Shown here piece by piece: positions 37,373 to 46,013 of a stretch of DNA of 59,065 bases (positions are counted from its first letter, which is position 1; each line of letters begins with the position of its first letter). The position numbers and the translations under genes were made by a program. The notes beneath the pieces are model-generated. The model was not told where the DNA came from, did not search any database, and saw nothing but the letters and a program-made list of their open reading frames with translations. Source of the stretch: Clostridium thermopalmarium DSM 5974 (GTDB taxonomy: Bacteria > Bacillota > Clostridia > Clostridiales > Clostridiaceae); NCBI RefSeq assembly GCF_002995795.1, contig NZ_PVXN01000054.1:1-59065 (forward strand), given 5' to 3'.

Positions 37373-38458
37373 ATGAAAAGTAAAAAACTGTTAAAGAGTA
37401 TTGCTTTAGGCTTGATTTCTGCTATGACTTTAGCAACTTTAGTAGGATGCTCGGCTAATGGGAACGGTGGAAATAGTAAGGCTGCATCCAGTAACGGTGA
37501 TAAAAAAATTAAAATTGGACTTAGTATCGATGACTTGAGATTAGAAAGATGGCAGCATGATAGAGATATATTTGTACAAAAAGCTGAAGAACTTGGAGCG
37601 GAAGTTGTAGTTCAATCAGCTAATGGAGATGACCAAACTCAATATTCACAAGCTGAAAACTTAATCTCACAGGGAGTTGATGTATTAGTAATAATACCAC
37701 ATAATGGAGAAACTATGGCTCCTATTATTGATGAAGCTCACGCTAATAATATAAAGGTTTTAGCATATGATAGGTTAATTACTAACTGTGATTTAGATTA
37801 CTATATATCTTTTGATAATGTTAAAGTTGGGGAATTACAAGCTGAAGCATTAGTTAAAAAGGTACCAAAGGGAAATTACTTTTTAATGGGCGGATCACCA
37901 ACAGATAATAATGCAAAACTATTTAGACAAGGACAAATGAATGTATTACAACCTCTAATAGATAAAGGAGATATAAAAATAGTAGGAGATCAGTGGGCAA
38001 AAGACTGGTTACCAGAAGAAGCATTAAAAATAATGGAAAATGCTTTAACAGCTAACAATAATAAGATAGATGCTGTAGTAGCTTCAAATGATAGTACAGC
38101 AGGAGGTGCAATACAAGCTTTAGCAGCACAAAAGCTTGATGGTAAAGTAGCAATTTCAGGACAAGATGCTGACACTGCAGGTTGTCAAAGAGTAGTTGAA
38201 GGAAAGCAAACGGTTACAATATATAAACCAATTAAAGATTTAGCAACTAGTGCTGCAGAAATGGCTGTAAAGATGGCTAAGGGAGAAGAAATTACTACTA
38301 ATGGAGTTACAAATAATGGAGAAAAGGATGTTAAATCTATGCTATTAAATCCAATAGCAGTTACTGAAGAAAATATGGCTGATACCATAATAAAAGATAA
38401 ATTCCACACTGTAGAAGAAGTTTATAAGAATGTACCAAAAGATAAGTGGCCTAAGTAA
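37373..38458 (+). CDS. xylF: D-xylose ABC transporter substrate-binding lipoprotein
   Basis: The 361-residue lipoprotein has lipobox LVGC (Cys26). It is a close XylF match: IGLSIDDLRLERWQHDRDIF, NLISQGVDVLVIIPHNGE, VLAYDRLITNCDLDYYISFDN, GSPTDNNAKLFRQGQM, and ISGQDADTAGCQRVVEGKQTVTIYKP. It captures D-xylose for the XylGH transporter. AGGGGG lies before the ATG, and the upstream region is the expected YesN target. The Ser/Asn/Gly-rich stretch after the lipid Cys is a normal tether. Confidence 0.96.
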   Translation: MKSKKLLKSIALGLISAMTLATLVGCSANGNGGNSKAASSNGDKKIKIGLSIDDLRLERWQHDRDIFVQKAEELGAEVVVQSANGDDQTQYSQAENLISQGVDVLVIIPHNGETMAPIIDEAHANNIKVLAYDRLITNCDLDYYISFDNVKVGELQAEALVKKVPKGNYFLMGGSPTDNNAKLFRQGQMNVLQPLIDKGDIKIVGDQWAKDWLPEEALKIMENALTANNNKIDAVVASNDSTAGGAIQALAAQKLDGKVAISGQDADTAGCQRVVEGKQTVTIYKPIKDLATSAAEMAVKMAKGEEITTNGVTNNGEKDVKSMLLNPIAVTEENMADTIIKDKFHTVEEVYKNVPKDKWPK

Positions 38459-38593
38459 GAATTTATAGAAGAATTTTTAAAGTCGCTATTTCCCAATTGA
38501 TGAAAATAAATGATTATTTAGCTGCTTAATAATCATTGTAAATTGGTGATTAGCGGCTTTATAAAAACTATGGGAAAGTCAGAGGTGAAATAT

Positions 38594-40117
38594 ATGAGTC
38601 AGTACTTACTAGAAATGAATAATATAGTTAAAGATTTTTCCGGAGTAAAAGCACTAGATAACGTATGTCTTAAAGTACGAAAAGGAGAAGTTCATGCTCT
38701 ATGCGGAGAAAATGGTGCAGGGAAATCAACATTAATGAAGATATTAAGTGGAATTTATCCTACAGGAACATATTCTGGAGAAATAATATATGAAGGTAAA
38801 AAGTTAAATTTAAAAGGTATTAAGGATTCTGAAGAGGCCGGTATTGCCATAATACATCAGGAATTAGCTCTTATTAAAGAAATGTCCATCAGTGAAAATA
38901 TATTTATAGGTTCGGAAATAAATAAAAGAGGCATTATTAACTTTAATGAAATGTATAACAGAACAAAAAAATTGCTGGAAGAAGTAAAACTGGATGTAAA
39001 CCCATCAACTCCAGTAAAAGAGCTGGGAATAGGACAACAGCAGTTAGTTGAGATAGCAAAAGCATTATCTAAAAATGCAAACTTATTAATATTGGATGAA
39101 CCAACTGCACCTTTAACAGATAGTGAAGTTGAGGTTTTGAAAAATATAATAAGATATCTTAGAAAAAAAGGAGTTACTTGTATCTATATATCCCATAGGT
39201 TAAATGAGGTAATGGAATTAGCAGACACTGTTACGGTAATACGTGACGGCAAATCTATAGGTACGGAATCTATTAAAAATCTAGATCAAGATAAGATAAT
39301 CAGCATGATGGTTGGAAGAGAAATGAAGGATTTATATCCAAGAGAAGAGCATAAAATAGGAGAAGAAATTCTTGAAGTAAAAAATTTTAATGTATATGAT
39401 GCAGCAAGTACAAACAAAAAAAGGGTAAATAATGCAAACTTTAAACTTCGAAAAGGGGAAATAGTAGGTATAGCAGGATTGATAGGTTCAGGGAGAACTG
39501 AGCTAGTTGCTAGCATTTTTGGAAGTTACCCAGGAAAACGAGAAGGAGAAATATATTTTGAAGGAAAAAAAGTGTCCATTAAAAATCCTAGTGATGCATT
39601 ATCTTATGGTATAGCTATGGTACCAGAAGATAGAAAAAGACAAGGTATAGTGGGAGATATGTCCGTAAGAGAAAATATTACTTTGGCAAATCTTTTAAAA
39701 TATAAAGGACCTTTTAATGCAATAAATTCAGATAAGGAAATTTTAGATGTAAAAAAGTATATAGAAGATATAAAGATAAAAACAGCTACTATGGAACTCA
39801 AGGTTAAAAGCTTGAGTGGAGGAAACCAGCAAAAAGTTGTACTAGCTAAAAACCTTTTAGCAGAACCTAAAATTTTAATATTAGATGAACCAACAAGAGG
39901 AATAGACGTAGGAGCAAAATATGAAATATATAAACTTATGTTTGAGCTAGTTAAAAAGGGAATCTCTATAATAATGGTATCCTCAGAGCTACCAGAAGTA
40001 CTTGGAATAAGCGATAGGGTTATTGTAATGCATGAAGGAGAGATAAAAGGCGAATTTATAAATAAAAACTTAACTCAGGAAATGATAATGGAATGTGCAA
40101 TAGGGGGGGAAAAATAA
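38594..40117 (+). CDS. xylG: D-xylose ABC transporter ATP-binding protein
   Basis: The 507-residue protein has two ABC domains as in all CUT2 ATPases. The first has GENGAGKST, IHQELALIKEMS and LILDEPTAPLT. The second has GLIGSGRTE, LSGGNQQKVVLAKNLL and LILDEPTRGIDVGAKYE. SGIYPTGTYSGEI is typical of XylG. I start at ATG 38594, behind AGAGGTG; an upstream extension of 17 codons has no site. It shares one base with xylH. A G7 run sits close to its end, just before the xylH start. Confidence 0.94.
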   Translation: MSQYLLEMNNIVKDFSGVKALDNVCLKVRKGEVHALCGENGAGKSTLMKILSGIYPTGTYSGEIIYEGKKLNLKGIKDSEEAGIAIIHQELALIKEMSISENIFIGSEINKRGIINFNEMYNRTKKLLEEVKLDVNPSTPVKELGIGQQQLVEIAKALSKNANLLILDEPTAPLTDSEVEVLKNIIRYLRKKGVTCIYISHRLNEVMELADTVTVIRDGKSIGTESIKNLDQDKIISMMVGREMKDLYPREEHKIGEEILEVKNFNVYDAASTNKKRVNNANFKLRKGEIVGIAGLIGSGRTELVASIFGSYPGKREGEIYFEGKKVSIKNPSDALSYGIAMVPEDRKRQGIVGDMSVRENITLANLLKYKGPFNAINSDKEILDVKKYIEDIKIKTATMELKVKSLSGGNQQKVVLAKNLLAEPKILILDEPTRGIDVGAKYEIYKLMFELVKKGISIIMVSSELPEVLGISDRVIVMHEGEIKGEFINKNLTQEMIMECAIGGEK

Positions 40118-41289
40118 TGGAAAGTAAACTTTCTATAAATTCTAAAATCAAGGAGAAGAAAGAAATAAAAAAGAATAAAATAAATTCTAAAATGTATACG
40201 ATGATTATAGCTTTAATATCTATTTGGATTATATTTACTATTACAACTGGTGGAAACTTTTTAACAGCAAGAAATTTATCTAATCTTTTAAGACAGATGT
40301 CAACCACAGGATTATTAGCTATAGGGATGGTATTTGTCATTATATTAGGTGAAATAGATTTGTCTGTAGGTTCCATGTTAGGATTACTTGGAGGAATAGC
40401 TGCTATTTTAAATGTATGGTTTAAAATGAGTGCAGGAGCCACTATAGTTATAACTTTGGCATTAGGATTAGTATTAGGACTTTGGAATGGTTTTTGGATT
40501 TCTTATAAAAATGTACCTTCATTTATAGTAACTTTAGCAGGAATGCTTGTGTTTAGAGGAATACTTATAGGTGTAAGTAAAGGTTCAACAATAGCACCTT
40601 TAACTAAGAGTATGAAAGTAGTTGGTCAGGCTTATCTACCATCTGTACTAGGATATATTATTGGAATAATAGCTGTTATATCAACCATACTAATCATTAC
40701 AAAAAGTAGAAATAATAAATTAAAATATGGATTAAATGTTCCGTCTAAATCTGTAGATATGGCTAAAATAGTGGTTATTTCAGTTATTATAATGGGATTA
40801 GTTTTTATATTAAATCAATATCAAGGACTTCCAGTTCCAGTATTTATCATGTTAATGCTTGGAATCATATTTTCCTATATTGCATCTAAAACTGTATTTG
40901 GTAGAAGAATATATGCTATAGGTGGAAATAAGGAAGCTACAAAGCTTTCAGGAATAGATATAAAGAAATCAGTTCTTATTATATATGCAATAAATGGTTT
41001 GCTTGCAGCCATGGCAGGAATCTTACTAACTGCAAGATTAAATGCTGGTTCAGTTGCAGCAGGACAGAATGCAGAGCTTGATGCTATAGCATCTTGCGTT
41101 ATCGGAGGTGCTAGTCTATCAGGAGGAACTGGTTCTGTAGCAGGAGCTTTAGTTGGAGCATTAGTAATGGCAAGTATTGATAATGGAATGAGTATGTTAA
41201 ATACTCAACCTTTCTGGCAGTATATAGTAAAAGGTCTTATATTACTAATAGCTGTATGGATAGATATATCTACAAAAAAGAAGGATTAG
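40117..41289 (+). CDS. xylH: D-xylose ABC transporter permease
   Basis: The 390-residue membrane protein of the BPD_transp_2 family has a Lys-rich cytoplasmic N-terminus and about ten hydrophobic segments, as usual for XylH, which is longer than RbsC. Motifs are GEIDLSVGSMLGLLGG, VPSFIVTLAGMLVFRG, FGRRIYAIGGNKEATKLSGIDI and ASCVIGGASLSGGTGSVAGA. The start at 40117 shares its A with the xylG stop (TAATG). It is the last gene of xylFGH before a strong terminator. Confidence 0.94.
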   Translation: MESKLSINSKIKEKKEIKKNKINSKMYTMIIALISIWIIFTITTGGNFLTARNLSNLLRQMSTTGLLAIGMVFVIILGEIDLSVGSMLGLLGGIAAILNVWFKMSAGATIVITLALGLVLGLWNGFWISYKNVPSFIVTLAGMLVFRGILIGVSKGSTIAPLTKSMKVVGQAYLPSVLGYIIGIIAVISTILIITKSRNNKLKYGLNVPSKSVDMAKIVVISVIIMGLVFILNQYQGLPVPVFIMLMLGIIFSYIASKTVFGRRIYAIGGNKEATKLSGIDIKKSVLIIYAINGLLAAMAGILLTARLNAGSVAAGQNAELDAIASCVIGGASLSGGTGSVAGALVGALVMASIDNGMSMLNTQPFWQYIVKGLILLIAVWIDISTKKKD

Positions 41290-41301
41290 CATTAATAAAA
41301 T

Positions 41302-41349
41302 GGGGTATCTCATAATGCATGAAGATGCATTGTGAGATACTCTTTTTTA
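41302..41349 (+). terminator. Terminator after xylFGH
   Basis: GGGTATCTCATAATGCAT pairs nearly fully with ATGCATTGTGAGATACTC, followed by TTTTTT. Confidence 0.9.
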
Positions 41350-41423
41350 TAGACAATTTCATGTAGAAATTTAATCAGTATACCAATTAAATATTATAAT
41401 CAAGAAAAAACTTGCATAAACTA

Positions 41424-41452
41424 TTAACAAAACTGCACAAACATGATAAAAT
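41424..41452 (+). promoter_or_regulatory. Sigma-A promoter of the DeoR/DegT operon
   Basis: TTAACA (41424-41429), a 17-bp spacer and TAAAAT (41447-41452) lie about 44 bp before the DeoR start. Confidence 0.65.
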
Positions 41453-41495
41453 AGACATAGTTGAGTTTGTAATTTAACAGGAAGGTGTGAGAATA

Positions 41496-42260
41496 ATGTT
41501 TGCTGAAGAACGCCGAGAAATGATATTGGCTCAGTTAAAATCAAAAGGAAGAATACTTGCAAAGGATTTAGCAAAAGAGTTTGGTACTTCAATAGATACC
41601 ATAAGAAGGGATCTTACAGCCATGGAAGAACGAGGTCTTTTAAAAAGAACTCATGGAGGTGCTATTCCTCTTTCAAAGGTTAGAAGATTCCCAATAGATG
41701 AAAAGTTAAGATATGGGGAAGGTACTGAACATCAAAATGCTGTTGCAAAGCTAGCAGTAAGATACATAGAACAGGGAGATACTATATTTATAGGCGGTGC
41801 CAGTATACATTATGTCTTATTGAAATATCTTCCTTTAGATAAAGATTATACCGTAATTACAAACTCTCTAATTATTGCTGAGAAGTTAAAACTATTAAAT
41901 AACGTAGAAACTTATATAGTTTGTGGAAAAATAAAAGATGAAGAAGGAATAATTGATGCTTTAGCTACGGAATTTATAAGAACACTTAGAATAGATGTAG
42001 CATTCCTAACTGGAGGAGGATTTTCAGCAAGACATGGACTTAGCAGTTCTACTCCTGAAGGTTCTGCCTTTCAAAGAGCAGTAGCGGAGGTATCAAGAAA
42101 AAAGATATGTCTTGCTAATTTTGATAAAATAGGCACAGAATTTTTTTCTAGAACCTTGGAAGCAAAAGAATTGGACTTACTAATTACAGACTGGGAAGCT
42201 CCAGATAAGGAAATAGAGAAAATAAAAAAATTAGGTATAAAGGTTATTATAGCTAAATAA
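41496..42260 (+). CDS. DeoR-family transcriptional regulator
   Basis: The 254-residue protein has an N-terminal HTH (ERREMILAQLKSKGRILAKDLAKEFGTSIDTIRRDL) with the family signature, then a DeoRC sugar-phosphate-sensing domain (VTNSLIIAEKL, TGGGFSARHGLSSSTPEGSAFQRA, LANFDKIGTEFFSRTLE). Such regulators repress sugar operons until a phosphorylated sugar is bound. I start at ATG 41496 behind AGGAAGGTG. It lies downstream of xylFGH with its own promoter and upstream of two aminotransferase genes it may control. The 103-bp gap to the next gene has only a weak T-rich stretch. Confidence 0.9.
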   Translation: MFAEERREMILAQLKSKGRILAKDLAKEFGTSIDTIRRDLTAMEERGLLKRTHGGAIPLSKVRRFPIDEKLRYGEGTEHQNAVAKLAVRYIEQGDTIFIGGASIHYVLLKYLPLDKDYTVITNSLIIAEKLKLLNNVETYIVCGKIKDEEGIIDALATEFIRTLRIDVAFLTGGGFSARHGLSSSTPEGSAFQRAVAEVSRKKICLANFDKIGTEFFSRTLEAKELDLLITDWEAPDKEIEKIKKLGIKVIIAK

Positions 42261-42363
42261 AGACAAAACTATATTCTATGATACTATGTGTTTTTTATGA
42301 TTAATTTAGAAGATAATTCTAAATTTAATAAATATAAATATAAACAAAAGGAGATAAAAGATT

Positions 42364-43485
42364 ATGAAAGTGGATTTCTATACTTCCAAAAGAGAATATA
42401 ATGAAAAAAAAGCCGAGTTTGATAGAGCTATTCAAGCTGTTATTGAAAGTGGGAGCTTTATACTTGGAAATCAAGTAGCAGACTTTGAAAAAGCAGTACA
42501 AGAGTATACAGGAGCAAAACATGCCATAGGAGTTGCCTCAGGTACAGACGCTTTAGTTATCGCTTCAGACATACTTGGATTTAAGGATGGAAAGGAAGTA
42601 ATAACTTCACCATTTACTTTTTTGGCCTCAGCATCATGTATCATAAGACACAAAGGAAAACCTGTGTTTGTAGATATTGATGAAGAAACTTTTAGCATAG
42701 ATGTAAATAAAATAGAGGAAAAAGTAAATGAAAACACCGTAGGAATACTTCCAATACATTTATTTAATCAAATAGCAGATATGGATAAGATAATGGATAT
42801 AGCATCTAGACATAATCTTAAAGTTCTAGAAGACGCTGCAGAAGCCTTTGGAATGAGATGGAAAGGAAATGGTACAGAATATAAAAGTTCAGGATGTATA
42901 GGAGATTTTGGAGTTTATTCCTTCTTCCCAACAAAAACCTTAGGTGGATATGGTGATGGAGGAATGATAGTAACTAATGATGATGAATTAGCAAGGCTTG
43001 CAAGGAGTTACAGGGTGCATGGAGCATCAAAGAAATATCACTATGATTTCATAGGCTATAATTCAAGACTTGATGCTCTTCAAGCAGCCGTTCTATCTGT
43101 AAAACTAAAATACATAGATGAAGCTATTAAAAAGAGAGAAGAAGTAGCTAAGCTTTATATAGAAAGATTAAGTGAAATTGAAGAAATAAAAATACCTAAG
43201 ATTAAAGGCCACCAAAAACCTGTTTATTATGTATTTAATATATTAGTACAAAATAGAGATGGACTTGCAGAACATCTTAAGAAGAATGAGATAGGATACA
43301 GCATTTATTATCCAATGCCACTTCATATGCAAAAGGCATTCCAATATTTAGGATATAAAGAAGGAGATTTCCCAGTGGCTGAAAGGTTATCAAAAGAAGT
43401 TATTGCTCTTCCAATTTATCCTGAAATCACTACAGAAGAAATTGAATTTGTATGTGATACTATTAAGAATTTCTACAGAAAGTAG
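42364..43485 (+). CDS. DegT/DnrJ/EryC1-family PLP aminotransferase (first of two)
   Basis: The 373-residue sugar aminotransferase-like enzyme has ASGTDALVIASDILG near the N-terminus, LEDAAEAFG, and the PLP Lys in SFFPTKTLGGYGDGGM. HYDFIGYNSRLDALQAAVL and PMPLHMQKAFQYLGY are typical of the family. Members add an amino group to keto-sugars, usually nucleotide-linked, for surface glycans or antibiotics. No glycosyltransferase or nucleotide-sugar gene lies nearby, which is odd. AAAGGAG precedes the ATG. It is 27 bp upstream of a second DegT gene, suggesting paired steps. Confidence 0.88.
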   Translation: MKVDFYTSKREYNEKKAEFDRAIQAVIESGSFILGNQVADFEKAVQEYTGAKHAIGVASGTDALVIASDILGFKDGKEVITSPFTFLASASCIIRHKGKPVFVDIDEETFSIDVNKIEEKVNENTVGILPIHLFNQIADMDKIMDIASRHNLKVLEDAAEAFGMRWKGNGTEYKSSGCIGDFGVYSFFPTKTLGGYGDGGMIVTNDDELARLARSYRVHGASKKYHYDFIGYNSRLDALQAAVLSVKLKYIDEAIKKREEVAKLYIERLSEIEEIKIPKIKGHQKPVYYVFNILVQNRDGLAEHLKKNEIGYSIYYPMPLHMQKAFQYLGYKEGDFPVAERLSKEVIALPIYPEITTEEIEFVCDTIKNFYRK

Positions 43486-43512
43486 TTTAATTAAAGAAGG
43501 GAAGGATTTATC

Positions 43513-44703
43513 ATGGCAAATAAAAAGATACCATTTTCACCACCGGATATAACTCAATCAGAAATAGATGCAGTAATAGAAGTTATGAAATCAGGATGGA
43601 TTACATCAGGTCCTAAAGTAGCTAAGTTTGAAGAAAATGTATCAAATTATTGTAAAGCAAACCATGCAGTAGCAGTAGCAAGTGCCACTGCTGGAATGGA
43701 ATTAGTACTAAAATGCCTTGGAGTAGGAGAAGGTGATGAGGTAATAACAACACCATACACATACACTTCTACATCCAATGTAATTCTTCATAGAGGAGCA
43801 AAGCCAGTTTTTGTAGATGTAGAAAAAGATAGCTTTTTAATTGATATAAATAAAATAGGGGATGCTATAACTGAAAAAACAAAAGCTATAATGACAGTAG
43901 ATGTTGCAGGAGTACCTGTGGACTATGATGCAATTAGAGAAGTAATAAAATCTAAAGGAAGAGAAGATATAATTCTTTTATCTGACTCTGCTCATTCTAT
44001 TGGTGCAAGCTATAAAGGAAAAAAAGTAGGGGGACAAATGGATTTTCATGTGTTCTCATATCATGCAGTAAAAAATCTTACAACTGCTGAAGGTGGTGGA
44101 ATTACATATAATGATAACCACTTCCATGGAAAAGAAGACTTATATAAGGAATTTAAATATTCTTCAGTAAACGGTCAATCAAAGGACGCTTTGACAAAGA
44201 TGCAGGCAGGAGCTTGGGAATATGATATTATAACAGATGGGCTTAAATGCAATATGACAGACATATCTGCAGCTATAGGACTTGCACAACTTGAGCGTTA
44301 TGAAGATATGCTGTCAAAGAGAAGAGCTATATTTGACACCTATAATAGAATACTTGGAGAAAAGGATTGGGCTATACTTCCTTTCAGTAAGGATGAAAAT
44401 AAAGAAACAAGTTATCACCTATATTTGTTGAGAATAAAAGGCTTTAACGAAGAACAAAGAAATTTGGTTATAAAGATGTTAGCAGAGAAGGATATAGCAA
44501 CAAACGTTCACTATAAACCTCTTCCAATGTTCACTCTTTATAAAAACTTAGGATACAAAATGGAAGACTATCCAAATGCTTATGCGCAGTACGAAAATGA
44601 GATAACATTACCACTTTATTCAATACTTGCCTTAGAGGATGCTGAATATGTGGCAAAGGAACTAGTTAAATGTGTTGAGAAAGTATTAACTACTAAAGCT
44701 TAA
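43513..44703 (+). CDS. DegT/DnrJ/EryC1-family PLP aminotransferase (second of two)
   Basis: This 396-residue member of the same family is clearly diverged from its neighbour. The N-terminus is FSPPDITQSEIDAVIEVMKSGWITSGPK. AVASATAGMELVLKCLG, LLSDSAHSIGASYKG and the PLP Lys in SYHAVKNLTTAEGGG follow, then TDISAAIGLAQLERYE. It resembles enzymes that make 4-amino-sugars such as perosamine or 4-amino-arabinose, but substrate is not determined. GAAGGGAAGG lies upstream of the ATG. It is the last gene before a terminator, in an operon with the DeoR regulator. Confidence 0.88.
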   Translation: MANKKIPFSPPDITQSEIDAVIEVMKSGWITSGPKVAKFEENVSNYCKANHAVAVASATAGMELVLKCLGVGEGDEVITTPYTYTSTSNVILHRGAKPVFVDVEKDSFLIDINKIGDAITEKTKAIMTVDVAGVPVDYDAIREVIKSKGREDIILLSDSAHSIGASYKGKKVGGQMDFHVFSYHAVKNLTTAEGGGITYNDNHFHGKEDLYKEFKYSSVNGQSKDALTKMQAGAWEYDIITDGLKCNMTDISAAIGLAQLERYEDMLSKRRAIFDTYNRILGEKDWAILPFSKDENKETSYHLYLLRIKGFNEEQRNLVIKMLAEKDIATNVHYKPLPMFTLYKNLGYKMEDYPNAYAQYENEITLPLYSILALEDAEYVAKELVKCVEKVLTTKA

Positions 44704-44726
44704 AGAAATATAAAATTGTGATAAAA

Positions 44727-44761
44727 AATAAGACCGGGAACTTTCTCGGTCTTATTTTTTA
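44727..44761 (+). terminator. Terminator after the DegT genes
   Basis: AATAAGACCG pairs with CGGTCTTATT, followed by TTTT; it lies between convergent operons. Confidence 0.85.
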
Positions 44762-44793
44762 CAGAATGTATTCAGTTAATTCAAGATATGGAA

Positions 44794-45582
44794 TTAAGAA
44801 AAAAAGTTTAATGTACTAACGTCAATATTAAGCCTATCCAATAAAACTTCAATTTTTGTTTTAGATTGAAGTAAAAGTCTTTCAAGAAGTTCAAACTTTT
44901 CAGAGGTTGCCCTATAAGCAGGAATACTTACGCCAAGGGCTAATACAACTTGCTTATCTTTACGAATTGGAACAGAAATACACTGAATTTGATCAGTAAC
45001 TTCTTGTATATCCATAGCAATATTTGTTTTCTTTATATCACAGAGTTGGCCATACAATACGTTAAAGTCAGTTATTGTATTTTCAGTATAAGGTTCTAGG
45101 CCATTAGGATAAAGTGCAAGCAATTCTGACAAGGAACAATCACATAATAAAGCTTTACCTAGAGCTGTACAGTAGGCAGGTAACTTTTTACCCACGGATG
45201 AAATTAATCTAATAGGCTCCGGGGAATCTACTTTAGCTATATAAAGAACTTTATCTTTATCTAGTACACCTAGTTGGCAAGTTTCTAAGCATTTATCAAC
45301 TATAAGCTGCATCTCCTCAGTAATAAAATTTAGAACATTTAAATTCTCTAAATAAGAGGAACCAACAGCAAAGGTATTAATGCCTATTGTATACTTGGAC
45401 GTTTGCTTATCAATTGTGATAAACTTTCTTTGTAATAATGTATGGATAACAGGGAAAATACTACTCTTCGGTGCATTAATAGCACTAGCAATCTCAGTTA
45501 GGGTATACCCCCCGGAAGAAAATGCAAGCAATTCTAATATATCTAAGACACGAGAAGTAGGTCTATGTTCATTTTTTGTCAA
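44794..45582 (-). CDS. IclR-family transcriptional regulator
   Basis: The 262-residue protein has an N-terminal winged HTH (RVLDILELLAFSSGGYTLTEIASAINAPKSSIFPVIHTLLQRKFI) and a C-terminal IclR effector domain (LPAYCTALGKALLCDCS, CISVPIRKDKQVVLALGVSIPA). The start is TTG 45580-45582, 7 nt after AAAGGAGGT; an upstream extension to 45636 has no site. It is divergent from the sugar-acid operon at 46014, with an inverted-repeat operator between. IclR/KdgR proteins commonly repress sugar-acid catabolism and respond to a keto-deoxy intermediate, so local repression is likely. Confidence 0.9.
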   Translation of the reverse strand: MTKNEHRPTSRVLDILELLAFSSGGYTLTEIASAINAPKSSIFPVIHTLLQRKFITIDKQTSKYTIGINTFAVGSSYLENLNVLNFITEEMQLIVDKCLETCQLGVLDKDKVLYIAKVDSPEPIRLISSVGKKLPAYCTALGKALLCDCSLSELLALYPNGLEPYTENTITDFNVLYGQLCDIKKTNIAMDIQEVTDQIQCISVPIRKDKQVVLALGVSIPAYRATSEKFELLERLLLQSKTKIEVLLDRLNIDVSTLNFFS

Positions 45583-45694
45583 AATAATACCTCCTTTAGA
45601 AAAATAAAAGCAACAGTATAATAACAAAAAAGTCAATTTTTTTCAAGAGAAAGAAAAGTTTTAATATTTTTATTATTAAATTATACTCCACATA

Positions 45695-45767
45695 TTGACA
45701 TTGTTATATGGACTTGGTATTATAATTACATAGTTCGTATTTAAGATATGCATTCGTAAATACGAAC
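45695..45767 (+). promoter_or_regulatory. Promoter and inverted-repeat operator of the sugar-acid operon
   Basis: TTGACA (45695-45700), a 17-bp spacer and TATTAT (45718-45723) form a strong promoter. Overlapping the expected start site are GTTCGTATTTA (45733-45743) and TAAATACGAAC (45757-45767), a perfect 11-bp inverted repeat with a 13-bp spacer. It is a good candidate operator for the divergent IclR regulator. Confidence 0.7.
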
Positions 45768-45837
45768 GAAGGTAAATAGATTAATTGTGAAATCTTAATA
45801 AATTTCACAAAAATAAAAATATTTAAACACTGTATCT

Positions 45838-45970
45838 AATTACTGGATATAGAATACTATTGGCAAATCTCAAGAAATAATAAAAAGTTATACTTCATAT
45901 GATAATTCTATTTAAAAAGCAGTTTGTAAGTAGTATTAAGTTAAAATGACTATAAGAATATCCAGTAATT
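45838..45970 (+). repeat. Widely spaced 13-bp inverted repeat in the operon leader
   Basis: AATTACTGGATAT (45838-45850) and ATATCCAGTAATT (45958-45970) are perfect complements 107 bp apart in the 250-nt leader. They could close a long RNA stem or bind a regulator at two sites. The 430-bp gap 45583-46013 otherwise holds the promoter and operator and no gene. Confidence 0.55.
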
Positions 45971-46013
45971 AAATTTTAGTGTAATTAAAAATAATAACTA
46001 AAGGAGGAGCTGT

